Below, piece after piece: positions 1 through 11,792 of a stretch of DNA of 64,000 nt. The stretch covers positions 7,626,001-7,690,000 of the forward strand of contig NC_003283.11 in the NCBI RefSeq assembly GCF_000002985.6, in the 5' to 3' direction. Source of the DNA: Caenorhabditis elegans. Taxonomy: Eukaryota > Nematoda > Chromadorea > Rhabditida > Rhabditidae. Position 1 is the stretch's first letter, and every line of letters begins with the position of its first letter. The translations under genes and the position numbers were made by a program. The notes under the pieces are model-generated. The model saw only the letters and a program-made list of their open reading frames with translations, had not been told where the DNA came from and ran no database searches.

Positions 1-57
1 AATATCACAAATTCGAAAGAATAGCCTGGTTGAAAAATAAAAATACACTCTTTTCAG

Positions 58-403
58 GATTTGGTGACAACGGAGGCGGCCGTGGAGGAAATGGAGGAGG
101 TCGCGGTGGAAACGGAGGTATTCAATAGTTTAAGTGAAAAATTATAATTCTTCTATCATCGTTTTAGATTTTTCAATGGGACTGTTAGATTCAGAAAATG
201 TGTTTATCATAATTTAAAATAATTTTAAATGTTCAAATATTTTCTCGTTTAGGAGGAAACAATGGAGGAGGCCGTGGTGGAAATGGAGGAGGACGTCCAC
301 AAATTTGTAAGTTGCATCATAAACTTCAAGTTATCAAAACTTGACTTTTTCAGCTGCCGGCGAACGTATTACCCATAATGTTCTTGGAGCTCTTCTTGGA
401 TAA
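58..403 (+). CDS. Glycine-rich protein, 3' end (5' part outside window)
   Basis: Three exons are visible: 58-117, 253-306 and 354-403, each bounded by AG/GT splice consensus, with the phases joining correctly. The first two exons encode repeats built on GGGRGGNG. The last exon adds a short non-repetitive tail (SAGERITHNVLGALLG) before TAA. AATAAA-like polyadenylation signals follow at about 435-445. The start codon and any signal peptide lie upstream of the window. Low-complexity Gly/Arg/Asn repeats occur in secreted nematode glycine-rich peptides and in RNA-binding RGG proteins; the short tail fits a small secreted peptide better, but the function is unknown. The exon pattern is well supported, the family call is not. 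Confidence 0.7.
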
Positions 404-849
404 CTTTGTTTTTTATAATCAGCATTTGATTTTAATAAATAATAAAAAAACTCAAATTAAACTTTAACTTTGAAAAACTTTACATTTTTGTGAACATTTT
501 TCACTTGAAAATTACTCTTTTTACAACTACTATATCAAGGCTAAACTAATTTTTATTCAGTTCTGACTTACTTCGTTTATTCATTTATTAAGCAAATTGT
601 ATATCGACGAAAAATGAACGAACACACGGAAATTAGAGATTAACGCTCTAACAATCGCTGTTCAAATACCGTTTTAATTTTTTGATAGTAAACAATTTGT
701 TGTGGTGTAAACCAAGCTTCCATTAAAATCTGTTCAAACAATATCCTCATAAACTTCGACCCTTTAAAACTATCCATCTGTTTAAACATTTTGATACCAT
801 TGAATCCATATAAAAAAGGGGGATGCGGATAGGCCGTTCATAATTCACA
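404..849. other. Intergenic: polyadenylation region and ShKT promoter
   Basis: AT-rich spacer holding the polyadenylation signal of the glycine-rich gene at its left end. At its right end (about 808-820) there is a TATA-like CATATAAAAAAGG, 30-40 bases before the ShKT start codon. No other feature was seen. Confidence 0.5.
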
Positions 850-1720
850 ATGTATGTTGTTGTATCAGTATTAGTTGTGCTACTTGCATCATCTTCGCTT
901 GCCCAGATTCAAGGAGAGTTGAATTGCACTGCGTACAATGGAACATCGGTAGTGGCTTTAAATAACTGAAAATTAACTAAAAAAAAAAAGAAAACTAACG
1001 AAAACTAATACAGGTTGACTGTAACTTGTAATGAGTTTCAAATCACACAACACACCTTGATGCTTCTTCTACTTTGTGAACTATATAGTTTTGTTAACAG
1101 TAGATGGCTTCACATTCTAGATTTGTTCATTAATATAATGACTCAAACTATTCCAGTTTGTCTACTCCGCATCAGCGGTTGCATGCTCAAACGTGCTGTC
1201 GGACCAATACTGCCAAGTCGCTTACCCTTCTGCCAATTCATGGCTAGGTTACCCTGAAGAAGGAAGTTCTTTCCAAAGGCCATTACTTTGTTTCACCACT
1301 GGTACGACATCCTCATCCCCTACTAGTAAAGATGCAAAAACTGCCGCAATTGCTCATTGTCCAAAAACTTGCGGATTGTGCTGTCAAACGAGTACTTACA
1401 GCTGCCAGAATGCTCCATGTAGGCTTTATTTTTTTGAAAATAACATTATAACATTTCAAAATACAGTTCCTCGTCTCAACTGCGCTTCTGTCACCAAAGC
1501 AATGTGCCTCTCAATCACGTGGCGTCAAATCCTTGCCGAAGATTGCCCAAATTTTTGTGGATTCTGTGATCTGAATGGTTGTATCGATTTAGTCACTGGG
1601 TGTGATAGTGATGTTTCGATTTGTAATGCGATCGGAATGCAAGAATTTGTGAACCTAAACTGTCGTAGAACTTGCGGAAGATGTTCAGTGGCTACACCAA
1701 AACCATGCAGCGGAAGATAA
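850..1720 (+). CDS. Secreted ShKT (SXC) domain protein, short paralogue
   Basis: Modelled exons are 850-948, 1157-1418 and 1467-1720, giving 204 residues in frame. Residues 1-20 are a signal peptide (MYVVVSVLVVLLASSSLAQ). The mature part carries repeated six-cysteine ShKT-like modules with the hallmark endings CPKTCGLCC, CPNFCGFC and CRRTCGRC. It is clearly paralogous to the two minus-strand genes at 12.9-13.9 and 16.6-17.4 kb: intron positions are the same and motifs such as ACSN, PRLNCAS and DVSICN are shared. It stops about 50 residues earlier, lacking the alanine-rich linker and final ShKT module of those copies. ShKT domains resemble the potassium-channel-blocking fold of a sea anemone peptide, but in nematodes most are of unknown function, often in extracellular enzymes or surface proteins. 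Intron 1 (208 bases) could hide a small extra exon. Confidence 0.78.
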
Positions 1721-3803
1721 TTTTAAATTAGTTGTATTGAAGTTGTTCACTGAGAATTAAATAATAGAACAGAGAGTTTGAAACGTTTTACAAAATGTGC
1801 TTTCTCAAACAAACAATTCAGGATTTCAATTTGAGTTTTTTGAAGTATATTTTCAGAAGATACATTTATCAGAAAACATATATTCTTAGATTCTCTGATA
1901 TTTCATATGAAAAAGATGAAAAAGTTATTTAACACAACATGATATGCCAAAGTTATTGTTCTATTAATTTGTGATAGTACTTTGTGATTTGATGTTTATG
2001 TTTTCTTAATGCCAATAAGTCTATAGAGATTTCAGTTAAATCTGAGGGGAACTGACTATACAAAATTAATTCAGAAGAGATGTCTATTAGTTAATATTGC
2101 AGTATGATGAAAACTTAAGTAAGAATTCAGTTGGTATTGTGTGTTATGATGTTTTTGCTAGTCCTTTTCATTCTTGTGTATGGAAAACGCTAAAAAACAG
2201 AATTGTAACCTGATATATATTTCTGAACTGTTTTCAAAGTACCTTTAAAATCTTAGTTTTTCAAATAACTTTTTAAACAATAGTTTTAGACATTTTCGAG
2301 AAATTTTTTTTTGAAGTATACCATTTTTTATTTCAAAACAGTTTTGTTATACCAACACTTTAATTTTCACCCAGTCGGCCCTGTTAGTTAGAATGCTTTT
2401 TCTTTTTCCAAATTTGTTAGAAATTATATATACAATATATTGTAAATACAGCTCTAACCTGCAAGTAGCATTTGGCTCCAGCTTTTCGCCCAAGCTTGGT
2501 CCAAAAATATTAATTTGAATCAGAAATTGCCTAAACTGGCAAGAAGCTGGAGCCGAATGTTGAGAAGTGTTCAATTCTCCTGTCTTAAAACTTGAGCGTC
2601 TGCCGGAATTTTACAGAAGTACTTTCCTTATTTTTCAAAATAACCACACTCCTAAAATTATTTAAAGTTCTAAATTTGCTAGTTTTTTATTTAAAAAATT
2701 GTGCCTCAAAAATTGTGTCCTTCTAACAAAATCACAAACATCTGCGCTGAACTGTTTTTCAACTGATTCTTTTGATAAAAAACCTGACTGCATCCTGTAG
2801 ACAGCGACTGGGGGAAGTCTGTAGAGCTAATTAGCAAACAGTAACTTGTTGATGTCTAGACAATAATATGGGTTCATTGGCTATCCTCAAATTTTATCAA
2901 CAAAAACTGATCAATGTGAAAATGATTTGCTTAAAAATAAGTAGAATGATCAAGTTGAATATAAGTTTCTGTATTTTTAGAGATAATAATTTGTTGAGTT
3001 TGAATTCTATTATATTAAAATTGATAAATTCAGAATGGGGATTGCAGATAATTTAGTATGTTTCAAACGCGTGTTAAGTACAAAAATCATAGTGCTTTAA
3101 AATCAAACCCAATTCCTGACAAAAGTTCAGCATTTTGGGAAACGCTTGGGCACAACTTTGAAAAACCCAAATCTTGTCCGACTTGAATTCAAATCTCGCC
3201 AATTATTTGGAACTACACCCACCAAACTGACAAGATCACAACACAAGTTCTAGGAATCAGCGTGAGCCTATCCCTAGACAATGTGTTACGACCTCAATAC
3301 AAAAAGTAAAAACTAAAGTGCATAAACCATTTCCCACATAAAAAAATAAAAACGGTGTCGTAAACAGAAACAACTGTAGAGACTCACATGAGTTTATAGG
3401 TTCCCACGCAAAAAGTAAATTCTTACAACTTCCTTCTATTTACTACGTAACGACTACTACGTAACCACGCAGGAAATAAACAGTCTACGATTTCGTTTTG
3501 ATTAATGTTACAATATTTCACCAATTCATTGATCTCTTTTGTACGTTTAGACATTTAGAATACAGAAATCACAAACCCCATGGTTGTAAATTGCTTGTGT
3601 TGTATGGTCTTGATGGGCTTCATATACTACCACGTTCCGGAAATTACTGTCTATCATAATGTTTTTCTTCAATCCGTATAATCATTGATACGATATCTTA
3701 TTATTTCAGCACAGAGCGTAAGCCTTTCAATTTCCGGTCACACCTGTCTACAGTCGACTATAAAAGGGAGCCATAATCATCCCATTTCTCGCAGGGAGAA
3801 GCA
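1721..3803. other. Intergenic, no gene recognised
   Basis: AT-rich DNA without a supportable coding region. It contains one copy of a dispersed repeat at about 2455-2575. At 3758-3768 there is a TATA box (CTATAAAAGGG) about 40 bases before the first srd start codon. Confidence 0.5.
2455..2575. repeat. Dispersed repeat (GGCTCCAGCTT...AAGCTGGAGCC type)
   Basis: The block begins with GGCTCCAGCTTTTCGCCCAA and ends with GGCAAGAAGCTGGAGCCGAA, so its ends are inverted repeats of each other. A related, longer copy lies at 14270-14510 and fragments with the same words occur at 41735-41790. This looks like a non-coding foldback repeat family. The short frame on the minus strand through it is incidental. 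Confidence 0.6.
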
Positions 3804-5298
3804 ATGATCTATCAGATCATTCACTCCGTTTTATCCACCGTTGGTGTTTCGTTGAACGCTTTCATGATGTATCTTGCACTGACAAAATCCCCGAAGATCA
3901 TGCGTCCATGCTCGGCAATCATAACGATCAAGACAGGAACGGACATCCTGGCGTCGATAATGAGCTTCTTTGTGATGCAGAGGTAATTCTTTGGTGGATC
4001 TAACCGCGGCGCAAAAACAATGGTATTTAAGCTGAAACTGATTTGCGGCTGTTGCGGCATTGTCATGCTGGCAAAATTTGAGAGATAACCTAAATTTACC
4101 GCTAATTTTAAAATTTTTTAAGCGCCATAAAAAACTTCGAAAATCGAAAATTTTCTAGATCTCGTAACGACATTTATTTCTTTGTTGAGTCTATACAAAA
4201 AAAACCCCGAACTAGTACTTCTTTAATTCAACTTAAAAATATCCTTGGCATGTTACTCCAAATTCTCGTTAGCTCAAACTCTAACCGAACTCTATACGAT
4301 TGCGCTTAACTTTTACGATACCCAGGAATTAGTTTTCTCTTTCAGTTACCCCACATTGATCACAGAATGATAGTCCACTCAAAATTAAAAACATGTTAAG
4401 ATTTTGTCTCAATTTGTGTAGCCTGAAGTTAGTAGCTTCCAATAACTTTTTTCGTTTAGAGTCATCACCGACGGCTCTTCAATCATCGTCATCCCAACCG
4501 GACCATGCACCAACTTCGGAAAAACCGCTTGCTATGTGGGACACATGCTCATGCTTTGCTTCTTGGAATACAACCTCATCTGGATGATTTCCTCTTACAT
4601 CTTCCGCTACTATATCCTCTACGTTCGTGACCCACCAATAAAACACCTGGTGTTTGTTGCATTTTGCCTTTCAATTCCATCCATGGTTCATATGGCTGCT
4701 TGGTTCAGTTTCTACGATTCAAACGAGACAACTGAAGATTTGTCATCGTATGGAATTGGATCAGGTGAAATGGCTCTTGGTGGGGAAGTCGTTTACTGGT
4801 CTGCAATCACTCTCATCACTCAACTATTCATCACTGCATTCTTGGTCGTCGTGGCTTACATTTGGATCCGCGAGACGCTCTGCAGCTTCGCGGTCAAGAT
4901 GGGTTCTGTCAAAAAGGATGTGAAAAACTTGAACAAAAGACTTGTCAAGGTAGCATTTCTTGAAAAAAATGTTTTTAAGCATCTTGTTTCAGGTTATCAA
5001 CTTTCAAGTGTTCCTCCCGTCATTCATCTTTCTCGGAGTGATCACTTTTGCATCCATGTTTACCAGCAAAATCAGCTATGAGTATGCCCAATACGCCATC
5101 TCCGTGATCTTCATGTTCTCCCCAATTTGTTCCCCATTCTCGTACATTCTCTTTGTCCCCCACTACCGCAACGTCATCATTGGAAAGAAGAAGCAACCGA
5201 AGCCTCATCCAGAAATGTGCGGCCCCATTAGAAGTAACACCAGAACTACCAGCATCTCTGTGACAAATAATTCAAGTCATCTCTCTTCCGCACATTAA
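3804..5298 (+). CDS. Srd-family chemoreceptor (7TM GPCR), copy A
   Basis: Exons 3804-3982, 4460-4949 and 4993-5298 join to 324 residues. This is a seven-transmembrane receptor of the Srd class, expected in the membrane of chemosensory neurons and coupled to G proteins. TM1-TM2 are in exon 1 (FMMYLALTKSPKIMR, ending SFFVMQR). Exon 2 holds the conserved PTGPC..FGKTACYVGHMLM segment, the aromatic FRYYILYVR after TM3, and TM4-TM5. Exon 3 holds TM6-TM7 with FSPICSPFSYILFVPHYRN and a basic tail. Exon 1 (179 nt), exon 2 (490 nt) and intron phases match copies B and D exactly. The start is the first ATG after a TATA box at about 3758. Srd family identity is from recalled family features, not a search. 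Confidence 0.88.
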
Positions 5299-6031
5299 GT
5301 TTTCATAAGTATTTGGTCACTTTATTTGGATGATTTATCTATTTTTTCGGTTAATATTTTGTTTTATTTTTGAGTCTCCTCTTTGTTTTCATATTTTTCC
5401 CATACATATGTAGATATACAGAGCCCTAAGTTATGATACACAAATAAACTAACTTCCGGCTAGTATATTGTTTTGTAGGCCGTCTTGAAAACAGTACCAT
5501 ACGACATCATATGTCTCCTGAGTCTCATAAATTCCATTAACAATATAAAGTAAGTACTCGATTTTTCGAACTACCTGTTGTGTCTACACTAAAATAATGC
5601 ACTAGGGGAACAAATCTGACGATATTTCTGTTTTCTTTATACCGGCGGCATAAAAATAGCACAAAGGGGAGAACATGGGCGTGAATATGGTTAATGGAGT
5701 AACAATTGCGACGAAATATAAAATTCGATTTGTTTCTATATGGGTTTATGTTTTCTTCATAATTTTTTTCGCGTTGTATCTTTCTTTTCTTGGCTTTGAC
5801 AGTCTTGTTTTCAAATGAATGTTTTTCATGCTTGTCAAATTACTGTTTAACAGTTCGGCAACTGCACGGGTATGTCAAGACACTTATTGTCCGTAAACGC
5901 AACTCCATTTATTTGTGATTTGATTTGTGTCTTAAATGATTTGTCCCACTAAAAATGTTTTGCATTGACAACTTACTCATGCAAATTCCAGAGCAAACCA
6001 ATTTAAAGTTGTGAACATTGCTTGTTTAAAT
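5299..6031. other. Intergenic between srd copies A and B
   Basis: AT-rich, with no coding region or repeat that I can support. AATAAA at about 5443-5448 could be the polyadenylation signal of copy A. Confidence 0.45.
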
Positions 6032-7172
6032 ATGTTTTACCAACTTCTCCATTCTGTTTTATCTCTTGTCGGCATCTTATCAAACGCGTTCATGATGTAT
6101 CTTGCCCTGAAAAAATCTCCAAAAATCATGCGCTCATATTCGGTTGTCATAACCATCAAAACAGGAACCGACATCCTCGCGTCGTCAATGAGCTTTTTTG
6201 TGATGCAGAGGTTTGTTTTGACTGAAGAAATTACCACTACATTTCAAAACGATTTTATTGACTGAAATGAGTTATGGGGTTAGGTCGAAAAGTAATAACA
6301 AAAATTAATTAATTAAAATTTTCTATATCGTGAAGCTATTTATCTTCAGAATAATTACTGATGGATCATCAATTGTTGTCAATCCAACTGGACCATGCAC
6401 CAGCTTTGGAAAATCAGCCTGCTATGCTGGACACATGTTTATGCTTTGCTTTTTGGAATACGATCTTGTCTGGTTGATTACCTCTTATCTATTTCGTTAC
6501 ACCATCCTCCGTGGCCGTGAACTATGCATCAAAAAACTCGTCCGTATTGCATTTTACGTGTTCATTCCTTCCATGGTTCACATGGGCGTTTGGATCAGCA
6601 TCTATATACTTACCGAAAGTGAATCAGTTTTGAAAGGTTTTGGTATTGAAACAGATGACATGATTTTGAGTGGTGAAATCATTTATTGGTCTTCAATTAC
6701 TCTCCTTACTCAATTATTCATCACTGCATGTTTGGCTGTTGTTGCGTATACTTTTATTCGAAAATCGCTCTCAAAATTTGCTAGAAAAATGAGCGTCATT
6801 AAAACAAATGAAAAAAATTTAAGAAATCGGCTGGTTAAGGTGGTTCTGATATAAGTGTATTGCAGTTCATAATTACATTTTCAGGTTGCCACTTTCAAGC
6901 TAATTCTGCCATCATTTATTTTTCTTGGAATAACTGTTTTTGTAGCCATGTTCACAAGACTTTTAGACTACCAGTATGGTCAATACATAGTCTCCGTGTG
7001 TTTCATGTTTTCTCCAGTTTGTTCCCCATATGCGTATATTATTTTTGTTCCGCACTACCGAAAATTTATTTTTGGAAGAAAGGAGAACGTTCCAAAGTTG
7101 GAACAGGGACAGTGCGAAACTCCAGAGAGTCCCAGAAATACCCCAAACCTCCCCTACATTTACTATATTTAA
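6032..7172 (+). CDS. Srd-family chemoreceptor (7TM GPCR), copy B
   Basis: Exons 6032-6210, 6350-6839 and 6885-7172 give 318 residues. The start is the ATG at 6032 (MFYQLLHSVLS), which aligns with the first methionine of the other copies; the in-frame GTG at 6011 is not a start. It keeps the Srd landmarks: SPKIMR in the first intracellular loop, SFFVMQR, PTGPC, GHMFMLCFLEYD, FRYTILRGRE after TM3, and FSPVCSPYAYIIFVPHYRK in TM7. It is the most divergent of the four: ICL2 has RGRELCIKKL where the others have YVR.PPIK, and the C-terminal tail is unrelated. Intron lengths (139 and 45 nt) are short. It is probably an intact chemosensory receptor; the ligand is unknown. Confidence 0.87.
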
Positions 7173-7398
7173 GTGATCGAATAAAAGTTACACATCTGAA
7201 AATCACAAAATTTTGAAAATTGATTAAAAAAATTGATTCTGTCGCGACAATACCAATACATAAAAATATATAAAATACATAAAATTGAGTTATTTCGAAT
7301 TTTCTGCAGGCAAACCACACGAACCTTATTAAAAAAATCAAATGTGCTTAGAATTCTGTTCTGGTTCAAGCATGAAAAATCAGATGACAAGGTTTATT

Positions 7399-8757
7399 TT
7401 ATATATTATAAACAAAAGGTGCACCCGTGGACCTGGTAGTACTTATTGGTGGATTACACTTTGTCGGTTTTGATTTCGGATTTTTCACTTTCCCAGTGAT
7501 TACATTTTTGTAGTGGGGGACAAATAGAATGTACGAGAATGGGGAGATAATGGGAGAGAACATGAAGATCACGGAGATGGCGTATTGGGCATACTCATAG
7601 CCGATTTTGCCAGTGAACATGGATGCAAAAGTGATCACTCCGAGAAAGATGAATGACGGGAGGAACACTTGAAAGTTGATGACCTGAAACAAAGTGCTCA
7701 AAAATTGACATAGTTTTTTCAAGAAATGCTACCTTGACAAGTCGTTTATTAAAATTTTTTACATCTTTTTTGATTGCACCCATTTTTGTTGCATAGCTGC
7801 AGAGCGTCTCCTTAATCCAAATGTAAGCCACGATGACCAAGAATGCAGTGATGAATAGTTGAGTGATGAGAGTGATTGCAGACCAGTAAACGATTTTACC
7901 ACTTAACACCATATCACACGATCCAAACAGTGGCAGATATGTTGATGCTTCGTTTGGATCGTAAATGCTAAACCACACTACCATGTGAATAATGGATGGA
8001 ATCGACAGGCAGAATGCAACAAATACAAGCTTCTTGATAGAAGGCTGGCGGACGTAGAGAATGTAGTAACGGAAGATGTAGGAGGAAATCATCCAGATGA
8101 GGTTGTATTCCAAGAAGCAGAGCATCAACATGTGTCCAACATAGCACGCAGTTTTTCCAAAGTTGATGCATGGTCCGGTTGGGATGACAAGAATTGTAGA
8201 ACCATCAGTGATAATTCTGAATATGAAAAAACACCAAGTATTCTTCAAACTTCTTGTGCGAATAAATTGTACATTTCTCAATTTATTTTCGCCAGTACAA
8301 GTTCCTTCTTAGTACCAACTTCCTAGCAAACGTATACTAAACAAATAAACTCCCACGCCTTGAAAATTTTCTGGCGGACCCCTAGAAATTTATTTCAGAA
8401 AGTCTCTGGGCAAATAAAATTTGAATTTATCTATTGTGTGACAACGGTGTTCCAGTTGTTTGATTTTGATCTCATCTTTTCATTTTAAAATTTCAAAATT
8501 TTCAAAAGTAAAGTTAAGTTAGGTGTTGAACACATATATGTATTATTTGGAGGATCAGAATTTCCAGTTTTAGCCTACCTCTGCATTACGAAGAAGCTCA
8601 TTATTGAAGTTAGAATGTCTGTTGCAGTTTTAATGGTTATGATTGCCGAGCATGGACGCATGATTTTTGGAGATTTTGTTATTGCTAGGTACATCGTGAA
8701 AGCGTTCAATAAAACAGCAGTAAGCGACAAAATGGAATGAAGAACTTGGTAAAACAT
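7399..8757 (-). CDS. Srd-family chemoreceptor (7TM GPCR), copy C (inverted)
   Basis: Exons on the minus strand are 8757-8579, 8216-7733 and 7683-7399, for 315 residues. The architecture is the same as copies A and D, but exon 2 is six bases shorter (484 nt), falling in the variable extracellular loop after TM4. Exon 3 and the second intron are nearly identical at nucleotide level to copy A (VINFQVFLPSFIFLGV and its codons; both introns begin GTAGCATTTCTTGAAAAAA), whereas exon 1 differs much more. TM7 reads FSPIISPFSYILF, so the cysteine present in the other copies (FSPIC/VC) is isoleucine here. The gene is inverted relative to its neighbours and diverges from copy D across about 1 kb. Confidence 0.86.
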
Positions 8758-9768
8758 GGTTAATCAAAGCTCAGCAAAATTTAAAATTTACTTTTCTCTG
8801 CTTTGTTTTTTTCAGCTTTTATAATTTTTTATCCGATTTCTGGATACGCCCCTCAGTTTCAAAATTATTCATAAATTCTGAAAACAATATCGAACATCAC
8901 AGCAACAACTAGACCAGACGTTATTTTCAAATCACCAACCAATGTTGGATGTCTGTGTTTACAGATATAAACTAACAGATTATTTTCCCAATGGCACTGC
9001 CTGAAGACAGACAGACAGCAGGGCAATCATCACTAAAACATACAACTTGTTCTAGACAAGAACTCACCAAATGTATCGTATAGAAGACATGAGGAACTGA
9101 TTCTGAGACAGACAATATCTACAGAGCACATGATGTCTAGAAGAACCAAGAACCAAACAAATTGGCAAGTCAGAAGTATCAGATGGTACCACTCTGTGTA
9201 ACTGAAAATTTGAAACATTCACAAATTAAATAAAAATCGGAAGACGTAGAAGTCGAACTTATCCTGTCTACCAAAAGTAGTGTCGAAAATTTTATTGGGG
9301 AGTTTTGAGGACAATATTTGCGGGCTCATGAAATAAGCGGTAGTTCCACTTATTGAACTTCCACTTATAAATAGAAAACAATTCCAGGGGAAAAAATTAG
9401 CTTTTTTGGAAGCATTCACTGCGATAATTGGTCATTTTTGCCACAATAGTAATAACCTTAAACAAAAATTATATTATCCTCTTGGACCTCTTTCAATTCC
9501 TTAGATCAGTTTTTTTAGTTTTTTAGTACCGGTTCAACGTTTCTATAATGTAGACATGTAATTATTATGTAGGAAATTAATGGTCTACCGTATTGTTTTT
9601 CAGGGTTGGTTTTTGGTTTACTGTTACTTGAAAACATGTAAAACTATCAGAAAGTAAAAAGGTTGTTCTTTGACCATAATTAATAAAACATGGACTAATG
9701 TAACACAATTCAATCTCCGGTCTAGCAGTATAAAAACTCACCATGAGAGACCTGTACAATGAGAAAAT
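8758..9768. other. Divergent intergenic region between srd copies C and D
   Basis: This spacer should hold the promoters of two divergently transcribed receptors. A TATA-like AGTATAAAAA lies at about 9727-9736 before copy D. A short (GACA)n run is at about 9005-9020. No coding region could be supported; the minus-strand frame at 9033-9218 has no family features. Confidence 0.45.
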
Positions 9769-10882
9769 ATGCTTTACCATATTGTGCATACAGCACTGTC
9801 AATCATTGGAGTTTTGTTGAACTCATTCATGATGTATCTCGCTATAACCAAATCGCCAAAAATCATGCGTTCCTGTTCGGCAATCATAACCATTAAGACG
9901 TCAACAGATATCCTCGCATCGGTTATGAATTTCTTTGTGATTCAAAGGTAAGCTAGTCTCTGTTCTATGTTACTTAATAGCTTTTTCTTTTTTAAATGTT
10001 CATAAATATTTTCAACCTCACAAAAAACAAAAAAAATCCTCTACATGTATTCCGTTTCAAAAATTACCAATAATACATTAAATTTCAGAATAATCACTGA
10101 CGGCTCCTCAATCCTTGTCATTCCAACCGGACCATGCACCAATTTCGGAAAAACCGCTTGCTACGTGGGACACATGCTCATGTTATGCTTATTAGAATAC
10201 AACCTTGTCTGGATGATTTCCTCCTACATCTTCCGTTACTACATCCTTTACGTCCGTGAGCCTCCTATCAAAAACCTGGTTTTTGTTGCATTTTGCCTTT
10301 CAATTCCATCCATCATTCATATGGCTATTTGGTTTAGTCTGTATAAACCAAACCACGAAACTACAACGACGACAGCATTTGGATTAACAGCAACTGATAT
10401 GGTACTAAGTGGAAAAATTGTTTACCGGTCCGCTCTCACTCTGATAATTCAACTATTCGCAACTGCAGTTTTGGTTGTCATTGCTTATATTTGGATTCGT
10501 GAAACTCTGTGTGGATTTGCAATAAAAATGGGTGCAGTCAAGAATGATATGAAAAATTTGAACAAGCGTTTAGTTAAGGTAATATTATATTTGCGAGGAA
10601 ATTTTTTATATTTACAGTATCCTGATTTAGGTTATCACGTTTCAAGTCTTCCTTCCGTCGTTCATTTTTCTTGGAGTAATTATCTTCGCTGCCATGTTTG
10701 CCAAAAATGTAGATTACCGATATGCTCAATACTCAGTCACCATAATTTTCATGTTTTCCCCAATTTGTTCTCCGTTCTCGTATATTCTATTTGTTCCTCA
10801 TTACCGCAATGTCATCACCGGGAAGAAAAAGAAAACCAAGGCAGATTTAAACGCGTGCAGACCACGAGTGTATGGCGTGTAA
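9769..10882 (+). CDS. Srd-family chemoreceptor (7TM GPCR), copy D
   Basis: Exons 9769-9947, 10089-10578 and 10631-10882 encode 306 residues. The start ATG (MLYHIVHTALS) aligns with the other copies and lies about 40 bases downstream of a TATA-like element. Family landmarks are present: FMMYLAITKSPKIMR, PTGPCTNFGKTACYVG, MLCLLEYNLVWMISSYIF, FRYYILYVREPPIK, FSPICSPFSYILFVPHYRN. The intracellular tail is short (GKKKKTKADLNACRPRVYGV). The extracellular loop before TM5 has a threonine-rich insert (TTTTTAFG). Reading straight through intron 2 also stays open for about 350 bases, so a naive single-frame prediction would give a wrong C-terminus. Intact receptor, ligand unknown. Confidence 0.87.
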
Positions 10883-11278
10883 GATATTATTATAGTTTGA
10901 CATATCTACAGTATTTGAGATACACAAGTCAATAAATATTTTTGTAAAAAAAGTGTTAGCATATCAAAATGTTCCACAAAAACATATTCCCACAAAATGA
11001 TAGAGTGTTTGTAGACTTCGGAATCATCGAAAACTCAATAAGAGTTTGATAACCTTGCTTTGCCCTTTTCTAAAAAGCTAGCATCTGAATAAAATTACTT
11101 AAAGTTGGAAAATTTTTTTTTTTGAGATTTGAAAGAGAACGTTTAAAAAAATCTCTGGTAACTTTGCAACCCAACAACAATTTTCGATGAAATTTTGGAA
11201 TGATATTTCGGCAATTCTAGGATTCAACCAAACTATTAACTGTGATATGATGTAATTTATAAAACTCAAATGATGAAA
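10883..11278. other. Intergenic, convergent ends
   Basis: Short AT-rich spacer between the 3' ends of srd copy D and the left lectin pseudogene. AATAAA at 10931-10936 probably serves copy D. Nothing else was seen. Confidence 0.45.
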
Positions 11279-11792
11279 TCAATTAACTTCACAAATAACA
11301 TTAGTCTTCACCAAGCCACACTCGGCACTGACCCACTGACCGGCAGTTTGACTGCGGTTTCCAACAAAAACACAAGTTCCATAGCGATTGTTTGGCTGGC
11401 CTAAAAATGTGGGCAGTTTGGAAATTGTTAGAAAATTTGGAATTACATACCCTTAGCAAATCCATCAAACATTAACTTGCTCCCGTCATCCCAAGTGCAA
11501 GAACCGAGGAAGCTGCTGCGCATTGGAGCCCAAGCCAGTAATCCTTATCGTTTCCAGTCGTCGAAGCAGTGGCGAAGCTCAAGACGGCATTATTCTGAAT
11601 AGCGTTTTGAATAGTGAGCACCTTGGCACCGAGGGATTTGCATTTTGCCGAGGCATCCGAGTAGCTCAACGGAGCAACAATAATTTTCAGACATTGACCA
11701 GTTGTCGCTATACTTGTGAATCCAGTTGGGCAATCCATAGATGCAGCTGGTAGCAGAAGGAAAGAGAGGAAGAATATGGACACAGAGCTCAT
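11279..11792 (-). pseudogene. C-type lectin-like gene with a one-base frameshift
   Basis: The minus-strand model has exon 1 at 11792-11451 and exon 2 at 11400-11279, matching in structure the intact copy at 12105-12622. The start codon, signal peptide (SIFFLSFLLLPAAS) and first half of the C-type lectin domain (CPTGF...ATTGQCLK...CKSLGAKVLTIQ...DKDYWLGLQC) are all present. At about 11505-11512, compared with the intact copy, one base is missing (TCCTCGGTTC against TCCTCTAGTTC). The frame then runs into TAA at 11472-11474, giving 106 residues and losing the C-terminal cysteines. The splice sites and exon 2 remain intact, so the lesion is recent. It could also be a sequencing error or a strain-specific allele. 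Confidence 0.8.

Noticed and set aside
1193-1257. GTG-initiated frame starting inside exon 2 of the first ShKT gene
   Set aside because: The frame is real coding sequence, but the upstream exon with an ATG and signal peptide at 850 gives a better start.
9033-9218. 61-codon minus-strand frame between srd C and D
   Set aside because: No similarity to receptor exons and no splice structure.
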